Positions 63,130-64,000 of a DNA stretch of 64,000 nucleotides are shown piece by piece (positions within the stretch are counted from its first letter, which is position 1; every line of letters starts with the position of its first letter). This DNA is from Stramonita haemastoma. Taxonomy: Eukaryota > Mollusca > Gastropoda > Neogastropoda > Muricidae. Location of the stretch: contig CM060334.1 of the NCBI GenBank assembly GCA_030674155.1, positions 16,444,876-16,508,875 on the forward strand, given 5' to 3'. The notes beneath the pieces were generated by a model. It worked only from the letters and a program-made list of their open reading frames with translations. It searched no databases and was not told where the DNA came from. The translations under genes were made by a program, and so were the position numbers.

Positions 63130-64000
63130 GTAAGTACTTGACTGTCATTTATACTGGACAGAGCCAGGCAGCCTTTAGCTTATTTTCAAAGTTATCTTTA
63201 TTTTGGTATATTTATTGTTCCTGATCAAACTGCCCAATTGGGTTTGTTTTGAGCAGAATCTGAGCTCCATATGTTGTCTGTTGGCTTATAGACTTAGGTA
63301 TTCATTCGTTCAGAAAGAGAAATACATATTGATGTTGAGACAAATAACAAACCAGTAGCTTACAACGTGGCCAATTCTATCCACACTAACATATCGGATC
63401 AGGTTTACCAGGTGGCTGTTGCCATTTTTGTCCTGTGATTTTTTATTTCGTGTGCATCTTATTGTACTATGTGTGTGACTACTGTTGGTTTTTACATTGT
63501 GTTATGTCGTTTTATGGTTGCTATGTATTCGTGAAATAGTGCCATTCGATATTCATATGAAGGCTCTTTTCTGAATTACGTGTACTAAGATTTTTGTATT
63601 ATCAAAGTGGATCATTTTGGAGGATGTTATCCAGTGACTGAAATGCTCATTTCTGGAGAATGGTCACAAACAATAATGCACAATCAGATCTTTGGTTTGA
63701 AAGTTTTGAGCTTTACTGTATGTAGACTACAAGGAAGATTTGGATTCTCGACCAAAAATATAACACCCACCCAGTAACTCATTATGCTTATAAGATTCAA
63801 ATGGAGAGAACATGCTTTAGGAAAATGAAGGAAAATATAACTAAGAAATCCAAAAGAAAAGGCTAGTCTTTGATATAATTAAAAATACTGTGTACAATAG
63901 AAACTTGTCTAACTTACAAAGTTTTTCACTATCTTCTGCAATAGAATATTTACAATTTAAAAGTTTTCATCTGAAATTCATGAATTTTGCCTCCAGTTAC

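Larger units (their letters stand above)
60720..64000. repeat. Segmental duplication unit U3 (runs off window)
   Basis: Follows U1 and U2 in order: 60720-60850 (= 36370-36480), 61010-61340, 61855-62110 (= 15190-15420), 62880-63130 (= 16605-16876), 63660-64000 (= 17790-18100). More diverged, with shorter microsatellites and without the family D SINE. Confidence 0.88.

Overview
This is a repeat-rich piece of an animal nuclear genome, most likely a mollusc and probably a gastropod. That assignment is an inference. It rests on split genes with GT-AG introns, a NARS1 protein of animal type, LINEs of I/Nimb, RTE and CR1/L2 type, tRNA-derived SINEs of a kind I associate with molluscs, and extremely dense long (CA)n, (GA)n and tetranucleotide arrays. 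No prokaryotic operons, CRISPR arrays or intact tRNA/rRNA genes were found, and no viral or toxin gene was recognised.

Left end (1-6900, + strand): the last three coding exons of cytosolic asparaginyl-tRNA synthetase (NARS1) at 1194-1324, 2759-2890 and 4918-5049, then a 3' UTR with AATAAA at 5472. The introns hold a 60-bp minisatellite, a ~100-bp tandem repeat, a TA-flanked MITE, SINEs and LINE 3' ends. The first exon has an apparent one-base deletion.

Middle and right (about 13.5-64 kb): a large segment is present three times in direct orientation: U1 (about 13490-25130), U2 (about 36365-53700) and U3 (about 60720 to beyond the window end). U1 and U2 are almost identical over long stretches, while U3 is more diverged. 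Each copy has its own later insertions (SINEs, Nimb-like LINEs, microsatellite expansions), so their order can be read. U1 and U2 share an identical minus-strand TATA-box segment followed by an ATG, and a few exon-like blocks, but no intact gene could be assembled from them.

Between U1 and U2 (27.7-36.3 kb) lies a nest of retrotransposons. An old minus-strand Nimb-like LINE is interrupted by a CR1/L2 LINE and by a full-length, uninterrupted RTE-like LINE (1014-residue ORF at 30485-33529) flanked by a perfect 13-bp target-site duplication. This is the only long intact ORF in the window and the best candidate for recent mobility. Between U2 and U3 are a full-length SINE and another decayed Nimb-like LINE (56950-59805).

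Apart from NARS1 there is no confidently functional host gene. Most other long reading frames are translations of microsatellites or retroelement remains. All alignments were made by eye, so block boundaries are approximate (about 10-50 bp, more for the duplicated units).
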